Source: Mucilaginibacter terrenus (GTDB lineage: Bacteria > Bacteroidota > Bacteroidia > Sphingobacteriales > Sphingobacteriaceae). From it: a stretch of 64,000 bases of DNA. Each line of letters starts with the position of its first letter. Within the stretch, counting starts at the first letter, position 1. Below the pieces are notes generated by a model. That model was not told the DNA's origin and did no database searches. It worked only from the letters and a program-made list of their open reading frames with translations. The translations under genes and the position numbers were made by a program. The stretch covers positions 992,001-1,056,000 of the forward strand of contig NZ_QWDE01000001.1 in assembly GCF_003432065.1 (NCBI RefSeq). The letters run 5' to 3'. Shown here piece after piece: positions 62,451 to 64,000 of this stretch.

Positions 62451-64000
62451 ATGCAAAGAAACTGTCTTAAATGCGTTACCGCTTTACTTCTTTCTGTCTT
62501 CTGTTTTACCGTCTCCGCGCAAACTAAAACAACCTCCGGCGGTAAGCTCAAGCCCGAACAGGCCAACATGGATGTGCGCCATTATACCATAGCGCTGGAC
62601 GTAAATTTTGAGCAAAAGACAATAGATGGTTACACCACTATTGACATTATCACTGCGAAACCTACGCGCACATTGTTGTTCGATCTGCTCGACTCACTTA
62701 ATGTAAAAAGCGTGTCCGTTAATGGCACGAGCGAGCCATTTGTTTATAAGAACAACCTCATCAACATCAATACAACTAAAGAACTACCCGCTGGTAAGTA
62801 CGCCGTTAAGGTGGTTTATGGCGGCAAGCCACATATTGCCGTTCGTCCGCCCTGGGACGATGGCTTTACCTTCACTCGCGATAGCACTGGCCACGATTGG
62901 CTGGCAGTTACTGCCGAGGGCACTGGCGGCAAGATCTATTACCCGTGCAAAGATCACCCCTCCGACGAGCCAAATGAAGGTGCCGATCTCATTATTACTG
63001 TGCCTAAGGGTCTGGTGGTTGCCGGTCCGGGATTGCTGGTGAAACAGTCAACCAGTGGCAATAAGGCTACTTTTCATTGGCGCACCAAATACACCATCAA
63101 CAACTACAGCATTCTTTTTAACGTAGGCGACTACAAACTGGTAAAACGCAGTTACAAAAGCATCGCCGGCAACACGGTACCAATGTGGTTCTACGTACTT
63201 AACGAGCATGCCGAAAAAGCTGATAAGCTGATGGACATCTTCGAGGTAACCATCCACGAAAAGGAGAAGTACTTTGGCGAATACCCTTGGGCTAAAGAAA
63301 AAGTCGGGCTGGTAGAAACGCCACACTTAGGTATGGAGCACCAAAGCATGGTGGCTTACGGCAACAAGTTCAGGTATGTAAAAGTAGGCAACCAAGATTA
63401 CGACTGGCTGCTGCACCACGAGTTCGGTCACGAATGGTGGGGAAACAAAGTTACCGCTATTGACTGGGCCGACTACTGGATACACGAGGGAATAGATAGC
63501 TACTCTGATGCGCTTTTTACCCTGGAGTTTGCCGGTAAACCAGCTTATATAGACTACTTTAAAAAATCAGGTAAAGGCATCCAGAACAAGCAGCCATTGG
63601 TATTAGGTAAAGACATTGATGAAGAGTCGGCATACAATAATGACATTTATACCAAGGGGGCCTTTTTTATGCACACGCTTAATTATGTTATGGGCGACAG
63701 CCTTTTCTTCCCTACTTTGAAAAGCTTTGCTACATCGCCGGAACACACCTATAATAACCTCAACAATACAGATGGTGTAGAAGAGTTCTTCAGCAAAGCT
63801 TACGGTAAATCGTTAAAGCCTTTGTTTGACATGTACCTGCGTACTACCAATAAGCTTGAGATAAGCGTTACCACCGGACGACGCGACAACCAATATTTGA
63901 TCAAGCTTTCTAACATCAATATGGATCTCCCTCTTGATGTTACAACCGATGGCGGTGTGCATCACATTACGGCGAGCAGTAAAGGCATTATCATCACCAG
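62451..64000 (+). CDS. Secreted M1-family aminopeptidase (N-terminal part, gene continues)
   Basis: The frame from ATG at 62451 stays open to the window end, 516 complete codons. A signal peptide (MQRNCLKCVTALLLSVFCFTVSA) leads to a beta-sandwich domain. The catalytic domain has LGMEHQSM in the GxMEN position and HEFGHEWWGN, with the distal glutamate in WIHEGIDSY. This zinc aminopeptidase would act in the periplasm. It follows the polyprenyl synthase by 11 bases. The C-terminal part is beyond the window. Confidence 0.88.
   Translation, partial: MQRNCLKCVTALLLSVFCFTVSAQTKTTSGGKLKPEQANMDVRHYTIALDVNFEQKTIDGYTTIDIITAKPTRTLLFDLLDSLNVKSVSVNGTSEPFVYKNNLININTTKELPAGKYAVKVVYGGKPHIAVRPPWDDGFTFTRDSTGHDWLAVTAEGTGGKIYYPCKDHPSDEPNEGADLIITVPKGLVVAGPGLLVKQSTSGNKATFHWRTKYTINNYSILFNVGDYKLVKRSYKSIAGNTVPMWFYVLNEHAEKADKLMDIFEVTIHEKEKYFGEYPWAKEKVGLVETPHLGMEHQSMVAYGNKFRYVKVGNQDYDWLLHHEFGHEWWGNKVTAIDWADYWIHEGIDSYSDALFTLEFAGKPAYIDYFKKSGKGIQNKQPLVLGKDIDEESAYNNDIYTKGAFFMHTLNYVMGDSLFFPTLKSFATSPEHTYNNLNNTDGVEEFFSKAYGKSLKPLFDMYLRTTNKLEISVTTGRRDNQYLIKLSNINMDLPLDVTTDGGVHHITASSKGIIIT

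Noticed and set aside
1..64000. Prophage, insertion sequence or integrative element
   Set aside because: No transposase, integrase, phage structural gene, long terminal repeats or att-type direct repeats were seen. The single tRNA has no adjacent integrase.

Overview
The window looks like chromosomal DNA of a Bacteroidota bacterium, most likely a Sphingobacteriaceae member close to Mucilaginibacter or Pedobacter. This is inferred from family content: a gliding-type C-terminal sorting domain, GH3-family enzyme, DUF4296 lipoprotein, MutS2 and eukaryote-like glutamine synthetase. Several promoters also fit the Bacteroidota pattern TTTG-N19-TAnnTTTG, and starts are A-rich with few Shine-Dalgarno sites. 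No insertion sequence, integrase, phage gene or CRISPR array was seen. Most genes are ordinary metabolism, envelope and nucleic-acid maintenance.

Layout. 1-4.3 kb: end of a PQQ-type sugar dehydrogenase, a TPR protein, and a three-gene ABC importer. 4.4-8.0 kb: a large secreted protease/propeller/barrel protein and a secreted hypothetical. 8.1-11.7 kb: an HscA-like Hsp70 and a beta-CASP RNase. 11.8-16.1 kb, minus strand: serA, serC, rpe and the two subunits of a 3-oxoacid CoA-transferase. 16.2-17.6 kb: an acidic disordered protein, a long non-coding stretch and a zinc-ribbon membrane protein. 17.8-23.0 kb: tandem SGNH esterases, and two unrelated types of glutamine synthetase flanking a gamma-glutamylcyclotransferase-like gene. 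23.3-30.8 kb: a lipoprotein, mqo, an M1 peptidase and a PKD/type IX-secreted adhesin-like protein. 31.0-38.3 kb: a co-directional run of two glycosyltransferases, a membrane protein, GH3, a secreted protein, dxr and rseP. 38.4-45.3 kb: mutS2 with DUF4296, then yggS, GNAT, DUF3298 and lysC, then DUF92. 45.5-49.96 kb: a PAS protein ending in a lone histidine-phosphoacceptor domain, a full PAS histidine kinase, an unlisted 57-aa membrane protein and nudK. 50.1-52.4 kb: an SPFH protein paired with a zinc-ribbon membrane protein. 52.5-64 kb: tRNA-His, rnhA, a phosphoesterase, trmN6, pbpC, an exonuclease, a second kinase-like protein without an ATPase domain, rnr, a polyprenyl synthase and a partial M1 peptidase.

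The most unusual signal is non-coding. Three intergenic elements of about 186-191 nt (near 1.23-1.42, 10.07-10.25 and 16.81-16.99 kb) share one architecture. Several copies of a TGTCCC or TGTTTC word sit at nearly fixed spacing and end in a hairpin. Two elements use CCC/GGG throughout; the third uses TTC/GAA throughout. This concerted, pairing-preserving change suggests a structured DNA or RNA element family that I cannot name.
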